From NCBI RefSeq assembly GCF_000261685.1, contig NZ_AJQE01000116.1, forward strand, positions 1 through 56,811: a stretch of 56,811 nt of DNA, read 5' to 3'. This stretch comes from Bradyrhizobium genomosp. I (2014). GTDB lineage: Bacteria > Pseudomonadota > Alphaproteobacteria > Rhizobiales > Xanthobacteraceae. Of the stretch, positions 27,458 to 40,890 are shown one piece after another. The stretch's first letter is position 1, and every line of letters begins with the position of its first letter. Both the position numbers and the translations under genes were made by a program. Under the pieces are notes generated by a model, which saw only the letters and a list, made by a program, of their open reading frames with translations, had not been told where the DNA came from and made no database searches.

Positions 27458-29785
27458 TTACCATTTGTAGGAGACGCTGGCGGTCACGCGCCGGCGGTCG
27501 CCGTAGAAGCAGGACGTGGCCGACGCGCAGCTCGCGACATACATCTTGTCGGTCACGTTGATCACGTTGAGCGCCGTGCGCCAGTTCTGCCATTCGTAAT
27601 GGACCGCGAGATCGCCGAGCACTACTGCGGGAACTTCGAGGGTGTTGGCCTGGTCGGCCCAGGACGAGCCGATATAGCGCACGCCGCCGCCGAAGCCGAA
27701 CCCTGCAAGCGGCCCGTCCTTGAAGGTGTAGTCGGCCCAGCCCGAGACCAGGAGTTCAGGCGTGTTGGTCGGCGTCTTGCCGACCAGCGCCGGATCGAGG
27801 TCCTTGCTGTTGAAGAGATGATAGGCCGTGAAGGAGCCAATCAGCTTCAGCTCCCTTGTGGCATTGGCCACTGCTTCGAGCTCGATGCCGCGCGAGGTCA
27901 CCTCGCCGGTCTGGTTCTGCAGCACGGGCACGCTGCCCGGCAATGTCGTCGCGACATTTTGCCGGACCAAATCGAAAGCCGAGACCGTGAAATAGCCGTC
28001 GAAGCCTTTTGGCGCGACCTTCACACCGATTTCGGCCTGCTTGCCGGTCTCCGGCAGAAACAGCTGGTTCTGGGCGTTGAGGCCGATGATCGGATTGTAG
28101 CTCGTCGAATAGGAGATGTAGGGCGCGATGCCATTGTCGAAATTGTAGATCAGCCCGGCGCGGCCGCTGAACCTGCTGTCGTCGCGGCTGGCGACCAGAG
28201 CGCCGGTGTCGCGCGCTTCCTGCGTCGTCTCGACCCAATCATTGCGGCCACTCAGCACCAGCGTGAAGTTGCCGAGCTTCATCTGGTCCTGAAGATACGT
28301 GCCCGCCTGCTTCTGCGTGATCAGGAAGTTCCGGAACGGAGCGCTCGGTAATGGAACCTCGGCTGATCCATAGACGGGATTGAAGACGTTGATCGCAGGC
28401 ACGCCGAACCCGAAGGCCTGATAGTCGTCGATCTGGTAGCCCCTCAGGTCGACCCCGAACAGCATCGTGTGCCTGACCGAGCCGGTGTCGAAGCGGTACT
28501 CAAGCTGATTGTCGAGATTGGCCTGATTGGCAGTGTTCTTCGCATACCAATTGTACCGATTGAGAGTGGCCGTGTTGATGTCGGCCCAACCGTTGCCGAC
28601 ATAGCCGCGGTAGGTGATGTCGACATGTGCAAAGCGGGCGTTCTGACGGAACGTCAGGTCGTCGGTGAGATTGCGCTCGAACTGGTAGCCTAGCATTTCC
28701 TGCTCGCGCGTGAACTTGTCGACGCTGGGATCGCCGACGAAGAAGCTGGTCGGGATCTTGCCGAACGGCGCGCTGGTCACCGTGCCCTGATAAGGCAGGA
28801 AGTTGATGCCGCGAGTGTCCTGCTTCGAGGCCGAGGCCAGCACCGTCAAGGTCGTGTCGGCATCGGGCTTCCAGGTGACCGACGGCGCGATGAAATAGTT
28901 GTTGTCCGGCGTGAAGTTGACCTGCGTGGGGCCGTTCTGGACCTGGCCGACCACGCGGGCGAACAGCTTGCCGTTCTCAGGGCTCGTCGCGACCGGTCCG
29001 CCGAAATCGAAGCCGACATAGGCATTGCCGAAATTGTTGACCCCGGTCTCGATGTAGCGGATCGGCTCGGCCGGCGGCATCTTGCTGATGACGTTGACGA
29101 TGCCGCTCGGGCTCGATCCGCCGTAAAGCACGGCCGAGGGACCGCGCAGCACCTCGACGCGCTCCATGTTGAACGGCTGCAGCTTCCAGCTCGCATAGGA
29201 CGTGTAGAACAGTTGCATGCCGTCGAGGAACAGTCCGATATCCTCGGACTTGAAGCCGCGGATCAGCCACCAGTCGTTGCGGGTATCTGTGCCAAACGTT
29301 CCGGCGCGCACGCCGGCGGTGTAGCGCAGCACCTCGTCGAGCTTGTTCGGCTTCTGGTCGCGAATCTGTTCCGCACCGACCACCGAGATCGCCTGCGGCG
29401 TCTCCATGATCGGCGTGTTGGTCTTGGTGCCCGTGGAGCTGCGGCCGGCGACGTAGCCGTTCACCGGACCGCGCGGCGTCTCGACGAAGCCGACATTGCG
29501 CTGCGGCTGCGGCTTGTTCCTGTTGGCGGTCTGCACCGACGACCGCGGGGCACGGCGCTGAGGGGTCGCTGCGGCGCGGCGGCGCGCTTCCGGCGCCGTG
29601 ACGGTCACCGACGGAATGTTCTGCGCGCCACCCTGCGCGGACGATTGTGCGAGCGATGCCTGCGGCATCAAGACCCAAGCGGATGCGGTCGCCAACACGG
29701 CCGACCGCAGCATTCCAAGACTGTTCAACGCGCCACCCCAAGCTGCATGTTTTGATGCGTCATGCCGCCCGTCCCGGAACGGCAT
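27458..29785 (-). CDS. TonB-dependent siderophore receptor
   Basis: A 775-residue outer-membrane receptor of the FhuA/FoxA type. It has a signal peptide (after an extended N-terminus, cleavage near SLA-QS at about residue 46), a TonB box (IPSVTVTAPE), a plug domain (ETPQAISVVGAEQIRDQKP, WWLIRGFKSEDIGLFLDGMQ, VEVLRGPSAVLYGGSSPSG) and a beta-barrel ending in SVSYKW. There is no N-terminal signalling (STN) domain, so no FecI/FecR-type control. ATG 29785 is used; ATG 29713 is an alternative, and neither has a strong ribosome-binding site. The ligand is probably a hydroxamate ferrisiderophore (inference). Confidence 0.92.
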   Translation of the reverse strand: MPFRDGRHDASKHAAWGGALNSLGMLRSAVLATASAWVLMPQASLAQSSAQGGAQNIPSVTVTAPEARRRAAATPQRRAPRSSVQTANRNKPQPQRNVGFVETPRGPVNGYVAGRSSTGTKTNTPIMETPQAISVVGAEQIRDQKPNKLDEVLRYTAGVRAGTFGTDTRNDWWLIRGFKSEDIGLFLDGMQLFYTSYASWKLQPFNMERVEVLRGPSAVLYGGSSPSGIVNVISKMPPAEPIRYIETGVNNFGNAYVGFDFGGPVATSPENGKLFARVVGQVQNGPTQVNFTPDNNYFIAPSVTWKPDADTTLTVLASASKQDTRGINFLPYQGTVTSAPFGKIPTSFFVGDPSVDKFTREQEMLGYQFERNLTDDLTFRQNARFAHVDITYRGYVGNGWADINTATLNRYNWYAKNTANQANLDNQLEYRFDTGSVRHTMLFGVDLRGYQIDDYQAFGFGVPAINVFNPVYGSAEVPLPSAPFRNFLITQKQAGTYLQDQMKLGNFTLVLSGRNDWVETTQEARDTGALVASRDDSRFSGRAGLIYNFDNGIAPYISYSTSYNPIIGLNAQNQLFLPETGKQAEIGVKVAPKGFDGYFTVSAFDLVRQNVATTLPGSVPVLQNQTGEVTSRGIELEAVANATRELKLIGSFTAYHLFNSKDLDPALVGKTPTNTPELLVSGWADYTFKDGPLAGFGFGGGVRYIGSSWADQANTLEVPAVVLGDLAVHYEWQNWRTALNVINVTDKMYVASCASATSCFYGDRRRVTASVSYKW

Positions 29786-30206
29786 GCGCTTGAAGGTGAC
29801 GCTTATGTGAGGGCGCGCGATTTCCCTAATTGAAGGCTTCTTAGAAAGACTCTTGGAAGCGTTCCAACGTTTCCGCTGTTGCAGCGCGATCAGCTACTCG
29901 CGGCCGTATTCGGATTTACAGATTTTGCATGAGCTTGCGCGACGACCGATCTGCGAACGCGCAGCCGATCTGCTCCCTGTCCGGACCGACGGCCTCGGCG
30001 CCGCGCCGCGCTGTTCGTCCGGGCCGTCGCACAATCCGGGTCAACTTCGACAGGGGACCGCCTCAGGCCGGCCGCTTCCGTCCCCGGACGAAATCCGCCG
30101 GGCGGGGAGATGAAACCATTTTGCGGAACCCGCGAAACCATCCGGAAACAGATGGTCCTTAAGACAACAGCCCATAGACGGCGGCAAAGCCCGTCGGGAG
30201 GCTCAG
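29786..30206. other. Intergenic region upstream of the siderophore receptor
   Basis: A 421-base gap between divergent transcription units. It holds a 9-base palindrome TTCTTAGAA at 29838-29846, 53 bases before the receptor start, a possible iron-response site, and at its right end the ribosome-binding site of the next gene. The open frames here lack coding character. Confidence 0.45.
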
Positions 30207-30410
30207 ATGAACCACTCAATCCACTCTGCCGATCGTGCGACCCACCTGAAGATCGTGGTGGTGGCGCTGGTGGCCGGCATCATCGTGGCCGGCTTCGGAA
30301 TCGCAGCCCGCACCAATGCCGACTACAATCAGACCGCCCAATCGACGCATGTGATCAAGGCCGGCAAGCCGGTGGCGGTGACGAGCGCGGCTGGGTCGGA
30401 GATTCGCTGA
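30207..30410 (+). CDS. Small single-pass membrane protein
   Basis: A 67-residue protein with one helix (IVVVALVAGIIVAGFGIAA, residues 16-34) and a short C-terminal tail. GGGAGG lies 5 bases before the ATG, and a clear terminator follows 26 bases after the stop, so this is a monocistronic gene. Small proteins of this form recur in Bradyrhizobium; the function is unknown. Confidence 0.72.
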   Translation: MNHSIHSADRATHLKIVVVALVAGIIVAGFGIAARTNADYNQTAQSTHVIKAGKPVAVTSAAGSEIR

Positions 30411-30435
30411 TGGGCCCTCTTCCGGGCTGACCAAT

Positions 30436-30462
30436 GGCCGCCTCCGGCGGCCTTTTTGTTTT
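30436..30462 (+). terminator. Rho-independent terminator
   Basis: GGCCGCC-TCC-GGCGGCC forms a 7-bp GC stem with a 3-base loop, followed directly by TTTTTGTTTT. It ends the small membrane-protein gene. Confidence 0.9.
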
Positions 30463-30568
30463 CCAAAGCAATGCTTGGCCGGGACAGACGGGCAACGCGC
30501 AACGTCCTTGACTTCACCAAGCCCCGCCTTTAAGTCCCCCCTCGTTCCGCGCGCGTCGAGCGAACCAC

Positions 30569-30645
<77 letters not shown>

Positions 30646-30845
30646 TTTTGGTAATCCCTTCATAGTCTTAGCCCGAATTCCTCGACGCCTGTCGCATCTG
30701 CGCCGGTGATTGCCGATGTCCGGCGGGAACTCTCGGCATAGTCAGCCGACGCTCGAATCGTCTACGCCTTCCGGGACTTAGGGTGCCCCCTCGCGTTTCC
30801 GGCTTTTCCGGGGCTTCCCTGTCATTGGAATCGAGGAGGCCAGTC

Positions 30846-31160
30846 ATGGCTAAGAAAGATTCGGCGAAAAAGGCAGCCGCCCCCGCCACCATCACGCTCA
30901 AGCACCTCGCCGCAGACATCGCGGAGCGCCAGGACCTGTCGAAAAAGCACGCCGAGGCCGTCTTGACCGACATGGTCGACCTGATCGCCAAGCACCTCAA
31001 GAAGGGCGACCGCGTCCGCATCGTGGGCCTTGGCATCCTCCAGGTCCGGAAGCGGGCAGCCCGCACTGGCCGCAATCCCGGCACCGGCGAAGCCATCCAC
31101 ATCAAGGCCAGCAGGAAGGTCGCATTCCGCCCGGTGAAGGAACTGAAAGAGGCGATCTAG
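30846..31160 (+). CDS. HU family DNA-binding protein
   Basis: A 104-residue histone-like protein of the HU/IHF fold. Helices 1-2 are in the N-terminal half (LKHLAADIAERQDLSKKHAEAVLTDMVDLI), the beta arm region reads RAARTGRNPGTGEAIHIKASRKVAFRP, the classic HU signature. An N-terminal Lys/Ala-rich extension (AKKDSAKKAAAPA) adds about 14 residues. GGAGG is 6-10 bases before the ATG. It bends and compacts DNA. In many alphaproteobacteria an HU gene sits beside lon; here it lies 13 kb away near tRNA-Asp. Confidence 0.92.
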   Translation: MAKKDSAKKAAAPATITLKHLAADIAERQDLSKKHAEAVLTDMVDLIAKHLKKGDRVRIVGLGILQVRKRAARTGRNPGTGEAIHIKASRKVAFRPVKELKEAI

Positions 31161-31276
31161 CTTACGATTCATTAGGCCTGATCGTAGCTCGTTCTGGCCG
31201 CATCACGGCCCGCTTTTCTGATATACCGCCTGCTTCCCCAAGACCTGCTCCCAAAGACCCGGCGGTTTGACCAGAA

Positions 31277-32527
31277 ATGTCCTCCCTCACCTTTTCGCAT
31301 ACCGTGACCGAGCGCTTCCTGCGCTATGTCACCATCGACACCCAGTCCGACCCGGACTCTCCCAGCTCGCCCTCGACCGGGAAGCAGAAGGATCTCGGCC
31401 GCGTGCTCGCCGCCGAGCTGAAGGCCATGGGCGTCGAGGACGCTCATCTCGACGAGTACGGCTACGTCTACGGAACGATCCCCGCCAACACCGACAAGAA
31501 GGTGCCGGTGATCTGCTTCTGCTCGCACATGGACACCTCGCCCGATGTCACCGGCAAGGACGTCAAGCCGCAGGTCGTGAAGAACTATCGCGGCGGCGAC
31601 ATCGTGCTGCCGGGCGACACCAGCCAGGTGATCCGCTTTGCCGAGCATCCCGCGCTGAAGAACCAGATCGGCAACGACATCATCACCACCGACGGCACCA
31701 CGCTGCTGGGAGCCGACAACAAGGCCGGTGTCGCCGAGATCATGGATGCCGCGCATTTCTTCATCAACAATCCCGATGTGAAGCACGGCACCATCAAGAT
31801 CCTGTTCACGCCGGACGAGGAGATCGGCCGCGGCGTCGACAACGTCGACCTGAAGAAGCTGGGCGCCGATTTCGGTTACACCATGGACGGCGAGAGCGCC
31901 GGTTGCGTCGAGGACGAGACCTTCTCGGCCGACGGCGCCACCATCACCATCAACGGCGTCAGCGCCCATCCCGGCTACGCCAAGGGCAAGATGGAGCACG
32001 CGATCAAGATCGCGGCCGCCATCGTCGAGCGGCTGCCCAGGGAAGGCTGCTCGCCGGAGACGACCTCGGGCAAGCAGGGCTTTCTGCATCCGATCGGCAT
32101 CGAGGGCGCGCTGGAGCAGGCGACGCTCTCCTTCATCGTGCGCGACTTCACCGAGGAAGGCTTGAGGGAGAAGGAAGTCCTGCTCGAGGCCATCGTCAAG
32201 GACGTGATGAAGGACTATCCGCGCTCGACTTACAAATTCGAGGTCAAGGAGCAGTACCGCAACATGAAGCAGGTGATCGACCGTCACCCGCACGTCGTCG
32301 AATACGCCATCGAGGCCATCCGCCGCGCCGGCCTGCGCCCGATGCGCACCGCCATCCGCGGCGGTACCGACGGCTCCCGCCTGTCCTTCATGGGACTGCC
32401 CTGCCCCAACATCTTCGCCGGCGAGCACGCGTTTCATTCGCGGCTCGAATGGGTCAGTCGGCAGGACATGGAAAAGGCGGTGCAGACCATCGTGCATCTG
32501 GCGATGATCTGGGAGGAGAAGGCCTGA
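31277..32527 (+). CDS. pepT: Peptidase T (tripeptide aminopeptidase)
   Basis: A 416-residue M20B zinc aminopeptidase that removes the N-terminal residue of tripeptides in the cytoplasm. Metal-binding and catalytic motifs are visible: CSHMDTSPD (His and Asp), GTTLLGADNKAGVAEIM (bridging Asp), FTPDEEIGRGVD (catalytic Glu), MDGESAG, and the C-terminal PCPNIFAGEHAFHSRLEW (His). Length is typical. It stands alone between the HU gene and a terminator. Confidence 0.95.
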   Translation: MSSLTFSHTVTERFLRYVTIDTQSDPDSPSSPSTGKQKDLGRVLAAELKAMGVEDAHLDEYGYVYGTIPANTDKKVPVICFCSHMDTSPDVTGKDVKPQVVKNYRGGDIVLPGDTSQVIRFAEHPALKNQIGNDIITTDGTTLLGADNKAGVAEIMDAAHFFINNPDVKHGTIKILFTPDEEIGRGVDNVDLKKLGADFGYTMDGESAGCVEDETFSADGATITINGVSAHPGYAKGKMEHAIKIAAAIVERLPREGCSPETTSGKQGFLHPIGIEGALEQATLSFIVRDFTEEGLREKEVLLEAIVKDVMKDYPRSTYKFEVKEQYRNMKQVIDRHPHVVEYAIEAIRRAGLRPMRTAIRGGTDGSRLSFMGLPCPNIFAGEHAFHSRLEWVSRQDMEKAVQTIVHLAMIWEEKA

Positions 32528-32553
32528 GGCTTCTTCCTACAGGCGTCCGTTAT

Positions 32554-32581
32554 GGCCGGGCTTGCGCCCGGCCGTCCGTTT
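32554..32581 (+). terminator. Terminator of pepT
   Basis: GGCCGGGC-TTGC-GCCCGGCC is a perfect 8-bp stem with a 4-base loop, followed by GTCCGTTTT. It lies 26 bases after the pepT stop and between convergent genes. Confidence 0.8.
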
Positions 32582-32587
32582 TCGAGC

Positions 32588-33478
32588 TTACGGCACCGGC
32601 ATTGCGCGCGGGCTGCGATGGAAGCGGTTCGAGCTTGCCATCCAGTTCGGCAACGGTTCGCCATCGCGATGCCGTCCGCCGGCGACGGCTGCAGCCCAGG
32701 CCACTGCGGCACCGATCAGGGTCGCGGCGGCGATCGAGAACGCCACGATGATCGAGTTGCGGCGCGCGCGGCTGATGGCCGTCTTCGAGTCTGCGATCAG
32801 CGCATCGACCCGCCGTTCGGAGTCGGGAGCCGCCAGTCCCGTAACGGCGGCGACCTGTTGCACGAGATACGTCCGATCGTCGGTGCTGACGCCGCTGTGG
32901 CTGGACGACGTCATCAGGATACGCCCCGCTTCGGCGCGCACTTCCCTCAGATCGATATTTGGCGGGCGGCGCGGCGCGCGGAACAGCTTGTCGAGCTCGT
33001 AGCTCAACAGGGGCTCCGCCGTGGACGTGTTGCTCGCCGAGCTGCGCATCGGCGAACGGTCGATCGCAGCAGCGCCGAGAAGCGCGAGCAGAGCCGCGCC
33101 GGCCAGCACGGCCAGGGCCCAGGAGGTCAGCCCGTGCAGGCCGTCCCGGCGCTCGCCATCGTCTTCGATCGTCGCCAGCGCGGGCGCCCGACGCGCCGTC
33201 CGGCCGGCGATGTAGCCGCCGAAGCCGAAGCTGATCACCGCCTGGATGATCAGGTACAAGCCGGAGAGCAAAGCCAGCGCCGCTGATGCATCGCGCCATG
33301 TCGGCGAGGCCGAACTGACACCGAGGCCGACGGCTACGCCAAAGCCGATCAGGATGAAAGACATCGCGCCCGCGGCGAGCGCGCCGGCGAATACCGAGCT
33401 CCACTGGATGTTTCGGGGCGCTTCCCCTTCAAGGCCGCCCTCCGTGATTTCGTCCCGCACGAGCGTTTCGACCGTCAT
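32588..33478 (-). CDS. Multi-pass membrane protein (PhnA-like)
   Basis: A 296-residue protein with hydrophobic helices near residues 27-52 (VFAGALAAGAMSFILIGFGVAVGLGV), 65-90, 118-138 and 243-265, and a soluble segment of about 95 residues between the third and fourth. Proteins with this N-terminal pattern (IQWSSVFAGALAA) are often labelled PhnA-like in Bradyrhizobium, but no phosphonate function is supported by the sequence. It is preceded, 10 bases away, by a 24-codon microprotein gene with which it likely forms an operon. Confidence 0.75.
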   Translation of the reverse strand: MTVETLVRDEITEGGLEGEAPRNIQWSSVFAGALAAGAMSFILIGFGVAVGLGVSSASPTWRDASAALALLSGLYLIIQAVISFGFGGYIAGRTARRAPALATIEDDGERRDGLHGLTSWALAVLAGAALLALLGAAAIDRSPMRSSASNTSTAEPLLSYELDKLFRAPRRPPNIDLREVRAEAGRILMTSSSHSGVSTDDRTYLVQQVAAVTGLAAPDSERRVDALIADSKTAISRARRNSIIVAFSIAAATLIGAAVAWAAAVAGGRHRDGEPLPNWMASSNRFHRSPRAMPVP

Positions 33479-33488
33479 TGCGGCTCTC

Positions 33489-33563
33489 TCAGCGCAGGCC
33501 GAAGAACGACAGGATCGCCATGATGACGACGATCAAGCCGATCAAATAAATCAGTCCGTCCAT
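33489..33563 (-). CDS. 24-residue membrane microprotein
   Basis: A 24-codon gene encoding MDGLIYLIGLIVVIMAILSF and four further residues (FGLR), essentially one membrane helix with a basic end. AAGGAGGACGG, a near-perfect ribosome-binding site, lies 5-10 bases before the ATG. The stop is 10 bases before the PhnA-like gene. The clean Shine-Dalgarno, spacing and composition argue that it is real although it is far below usual gene-finder limits. The function is unknown. Confidence 0.75.
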   Translation of the reverse strand: MDGLIYLIGLIVVIMAILSFFGLR

Positions 33564-33997
33564 TGTCCGTCCTCCTTCATTTCTTCTGCTCGCTAATCGC
33601 GACGTATCAGGAACGTTCCAAATTCGACGGAGCGGCGGGAACGAACGGGCGAGATGCGAATTGTTTGTGGGAGTCCCAAGGATGAAGATTGTGAGCACAA
33701 GGCCTCAACCGGCCAGCGCCGGGTGGGGCCATTCCGTGTGCAATCACCGCGGCAGTTCCTCCGCTGTGGTGACGACGCCGTCGCGCCGCCATCACCGCAC
33801 AAGGCGGACAATGGCGGTGGCGTTCCGGAGCCGACCCGCACATCATCAAAACCTTCGTCCCGCATCGGCGTCGCCGCCCAGCCGTGAGGAGCGGTCACGC
33901 CGCTGCGGCAATTGTTCCAGGGACGTAACAATGTTGCGGGTCGACACTGTTCCCGCCGCCATGCTAGGCCGGGCATCTACCGCAACAGAGTGACGTC
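33564..33997. other. Divergent intergenic region upstream of the metal-efflux operon
   Basis: A 434-base gap between the microprotein gene and the metal-efflux operon. It includes the perfect palindrome GGAACGTTCC at 33610-33619, whose GGAAC could be the -35 of an EcfG-type promoter for the microprotein, but the -10 is poor. No convincing gene or metal-sensor operator was found. Confidence 0.4.
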
Positions 33998-34360
33998 GTG
34001 CCCGCGAACCGCCAGCCCTCAGCAACTTGCCGTCCGCGCAGCTGCCGCGGGCTGCTGTCCGTGCTGATCGCGATCGTCTATCTGCTCGCGGGTGCGCTGC
34101 ACGGCTCGCACGACATCGACGTCACCACACCCGGGGGTGGCTCGGAGATCGCCGCGGTCCTCGACGGCGCCTCCGGTCACGGCGAACACAAGGCCATCGG
34201 CGGACATCATTGCCACGGCTGCTTCTCGCTGACGCTGACACAGCCGGCGCCGTCGATCATCACTGTCGCGCCTGTGTCGGCAACGAGCCCGCGGCCGGCC
34301 CCCCGGCTCGCCGGAATTGTCCCTGATACCGACTCTCCCCCTCCCAAGCCTATTGCCTGA
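33998..34360 (+). CDS. Small His-rich protein leading the metal-efflux operon
   Basis: A 120-residue protein starting at GTG 33998. An N-terminal membrane helix or uncleaved signal (LLSVLIAIVYLLAGALHG, residues 19-36) is followed by a segment with possible metal ligands (GSHDIDV, GHGEHKAIGGHHCHGCFS: six His and two Cys) and a Pro-rich tail. It lies 54 bases upstream of the outer-membrane efflux gene. Comparable small His-rich proteins accompany Czc/Cus systems as periplasmic metal-binding or sensing factors; that role is inferred. The start codon is uncertain. Confidence 0.68.
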   Translation: MPANRQPSATCRPRSCRGLLSVLIAIVYLLAGALHGSHDIDVTTPGGGSEIAAVLDGASGHGEHKAIGGHHCHGCFSLTLTQPAPSIITVAPVSATSPRPAPRLAGIVPDTDSPPPKPIA

Positions 34361-34414
34361 GCGGATTGGTCGGGCGTGCCGCGCCCATAGGTTCATCCTT
34401 CACAGGTCGGTTTC

Positions 34415-35685
34415 ATGTTTTGCAGGGGAATGGCCGCGCGCCTGGCGTGCGCGGCGGCGTGTCTGATTGCCGGACTCGCGATTGCGCCGTCTCACGCCCA
34501 GACCTTGACGATGCGGAGCGCGTTGTTGCGCGCGCTGGCCGCAAGCCCGCGGCTGACCGCGGCGGAGCGCGACGTCGGCATCGCCACGGGCCAGCGCATC
34601 CAGGCGGGCGCCCTCCTCAATCCGGAACTGTCCTACGAACAGGACGATTCATTCGGCTCGGGCAAATATCGCGGGACGCGATCGGCCGAGACCACGCTCC
34701 AGATCAGCCAGGCCTTCGAGCTGTTCGGCAAGCGCGACGCGCGGATTGCCGCAGGCGTCGCCGGAGTCGAAGTGGCCGCGATCCAGCGCAAGGCCGTCCG
34801 GCTTGAGGTGCTGTCGGAGACCGCGATCGCCTTCCTCAGCGTGCTCGGCGCGCAGCGGCGCATTCATATCCTCGACGAGCAGATTGCCGCCATCGACCGC
34901 CTGACGCCGCTGCTGCGCCGCCGCGTCGAGGCCGGCGCCTCCTCACCTGCCGAGACCGGCCGCGCCGAGGTCGCCTCCGCCCTGGTGAAAGCCGATCGCG
35001 AGCGCTTCAAGGCGACGCTGGCCAGCGCCCGGCGCGAGCTTGCGGTGCTGATGGGCGATCCCGCCGCAAAATTCGGCGAGGTCTCCGGACGGCTCGACAC
35101 CACAGGACGCCCGCCTTCGTTCCAGGCGGTGATCGCCGCCATCGACGCCAATCCGCAACTGGTGCGCTGGACCGCCGTTTACGCCCAGCGCAATGCCGAG
35201 CTGCTGCTGGCGCGGCTCAAGCCCTATCCCGACGTGCGGATCGCTGCCGGCTGGCGTCATTTCAGCGAGACCAATGACGACGCGGTTCGTCTCACCTTCT
35301 CCGTGCCGATTCCCATGTTCGACCAGAACCAGGGCAACATCCTCTCGGCGCAGGAAAGCCTCGCCAGGACCCGCGCCGAGCGCGAGGCCAACCGCAACAC
35401 GCTGATCGTGATCGCCGGCCGCGCCTACGACTCGCTCCGGGGCTCGCTGCGCGAGCTCGCGGTGCTGCGTGAGACCGCGATCCCCAAGGCCGTTGAAGCG
35501 TCGGAAGCGATCTCGCAGGGCTACGGCCAGGGCCGCTTCACCCTGCTCGAGGTGCTCGACGCGCAGGCGAGCGTCACCCAGGCGCGGCTGCGCGAGCAGG
35601 AGGCGCTGCAGAACTTCCACGCCGGCGTTGCGACCATCGAGGGCCTCGTCGGCAATCCCTTCACGCTGGCGCGGGAGAGCGCACG

Positions 35686-35689
<4 letters not shown>
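34415..35689 (+). CDS. czcC: Outer-membrane efflux protein of a heavy-metal RND pump (CzcC-like)
   Basis: A 424-residue TolC-family protein. The signal peptide ends near SHA-QT (residue 28). Two repeats with long coiled-coil helices follow, separated by NPQLVRWTAVYAQRNAELLLARLK, and the strand LKPYPDVRIAAGW is typical of the CzcC branch. It forms the outer-membrane channel for metal export. Its TGA overlaps the ATG of the adaptor gene by 4 bases (ATGA). Confidence 0.92.
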
Positions 35690-39886
<4,197 letters not shown>

Positions 39887-39888
39887 AG

Positions 39889-40869
39889 GTGGGCAATCGC
39901 AACCATCATGGTCATCACCATCATGATCATGACGGCCATTCGCATGATCACAGTCATGGTCATGGTCATGCTCATGACCACGCGCATGTCCATGCGCCCG
40001 CCAATTTCGGCAAGGCGTTCGCGATCGGCATCACTCTCAACACCGCGCTGGTCGTCGCCGAGGCGATCTATGGCTATATCGGCAACTCCACCGCGCTGCT
40101 CGCGGACGCCGGTCATAACCTGTCCGACGTGCTCGGCCTCGTCATTGCCTGGGGCGCCTCGATCGCGGCAAAGCGCGCGCCGAGCGGCCGCTTCACCTAC
40201 GGCCTGCGCGCCTCCACCATCCTTGCGGCACTTGCGAATGCGGTGTTCCTGCTGGTCGCGACCGGCGCCATCGGCTGGGAGGCGATCCTGCGCCTGCAAC
40301 AGCCCGAGCCGGTCGCAGGCATCACGGTGATGGTGGTCGCGGGTATCGGCATCCTCATCAACGGCTTCACGGCGCTGCTGTTCGCGAGCGGACGCAAGGA
40401 CGACATCAATATCGAGGGCGCGTATCTGCACATGGCGGCCGACGCTGCGGTCTCGCTCGGCGTCGTGGTCTCGGCGGCGCTGATCATCTGGACCGGCTGG
40501 CTCTGGCTCGATCCAGTCACCAGCCTCGTCATCTGCGCCACCATCCTCTGGAGCACGACGAGCCTCTTGCGCGGCTCGATCGACATGTCGATGGCGGCGG
40601 CACCCAAGGGCACCGACATCGCCGCGATCAAGGTGTTTCTGCTGGAGCGGCCTGGCGTGTCAGGGATTCACGACCTCCACGTCTGGCCGATCTCGACCAC
40701 CGAGACGGCGCTGACCTGCCACCTCGTGATGCCCGCCGGTACAGGCGACGCCTTCCTGATGGAGACCGCGCAGTTGCTGAAGACCTCGTTCCGCATCGGC
40801 CACACCACGCTTCAGATCGAGACCCATCCGGACAACGGCTGCGCGCTGGCGCCGGATGATGTGGTGTAG
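39889..40869 (+). CDS. czcD: Cation diffusion facilitator (CzcD-like) with His-rich N-terminus
   Basis: A 326-residue CDF transporter starting at GTG 39889, two bases after czcA. The first 32 residues contain about 15 His alternating with Asp and Gly (HHGHHHHDHDGHSHDHSHGH), a metal-binding tail. Six helices follow; the transport-site motifs are HNLSDVLG on helix 2 and HMAADAAVSLGVV on helix 5. The C-terminal cytoplasmic domain is GIHDLHVWPISTTETALTCHL. It exports Zn or related ions from cytoplasm to periplasm, where CzcCBA can take over. Confidence 0.94.
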   Translation: MGNRNHHGHHHHDHDGHSHDHSHGHGHAHDHAHVHAPANFGKAFAIGITLNTALVVAEAIYGYIGNSTALLADAGHNLSDVLGLVIAWGASIAAKRAPSGRFTYGLRASTILAALANAVFLLVATGAIGWEAILRLQQPEPVAGITVMVVAGIGILINGFTALLFASGRKDDINIEGAYLHMAADAAVSLGVVVSAALIIWTGWLWLDPVTSLVICATILWSTTSLLRGSIDMSMAAAPKGTDIAAIKVFLLERPGVSGIHDLHVWPISTTETALTCHLVMPAGTGDAFLMETAQLLKTSFRIGHTTLQIETHPDNGCALAPDDVV

Positions 40870-40890
40870 AATTCTCCGGCCTATCCACGT

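Noticed and set aside
29853..30113. Open frames on both strands between the siderophore receptor and the next small gene
   Set aside because: Arg/Pro/Ser-rich random composition with no ribosome-binding sites or motifs.
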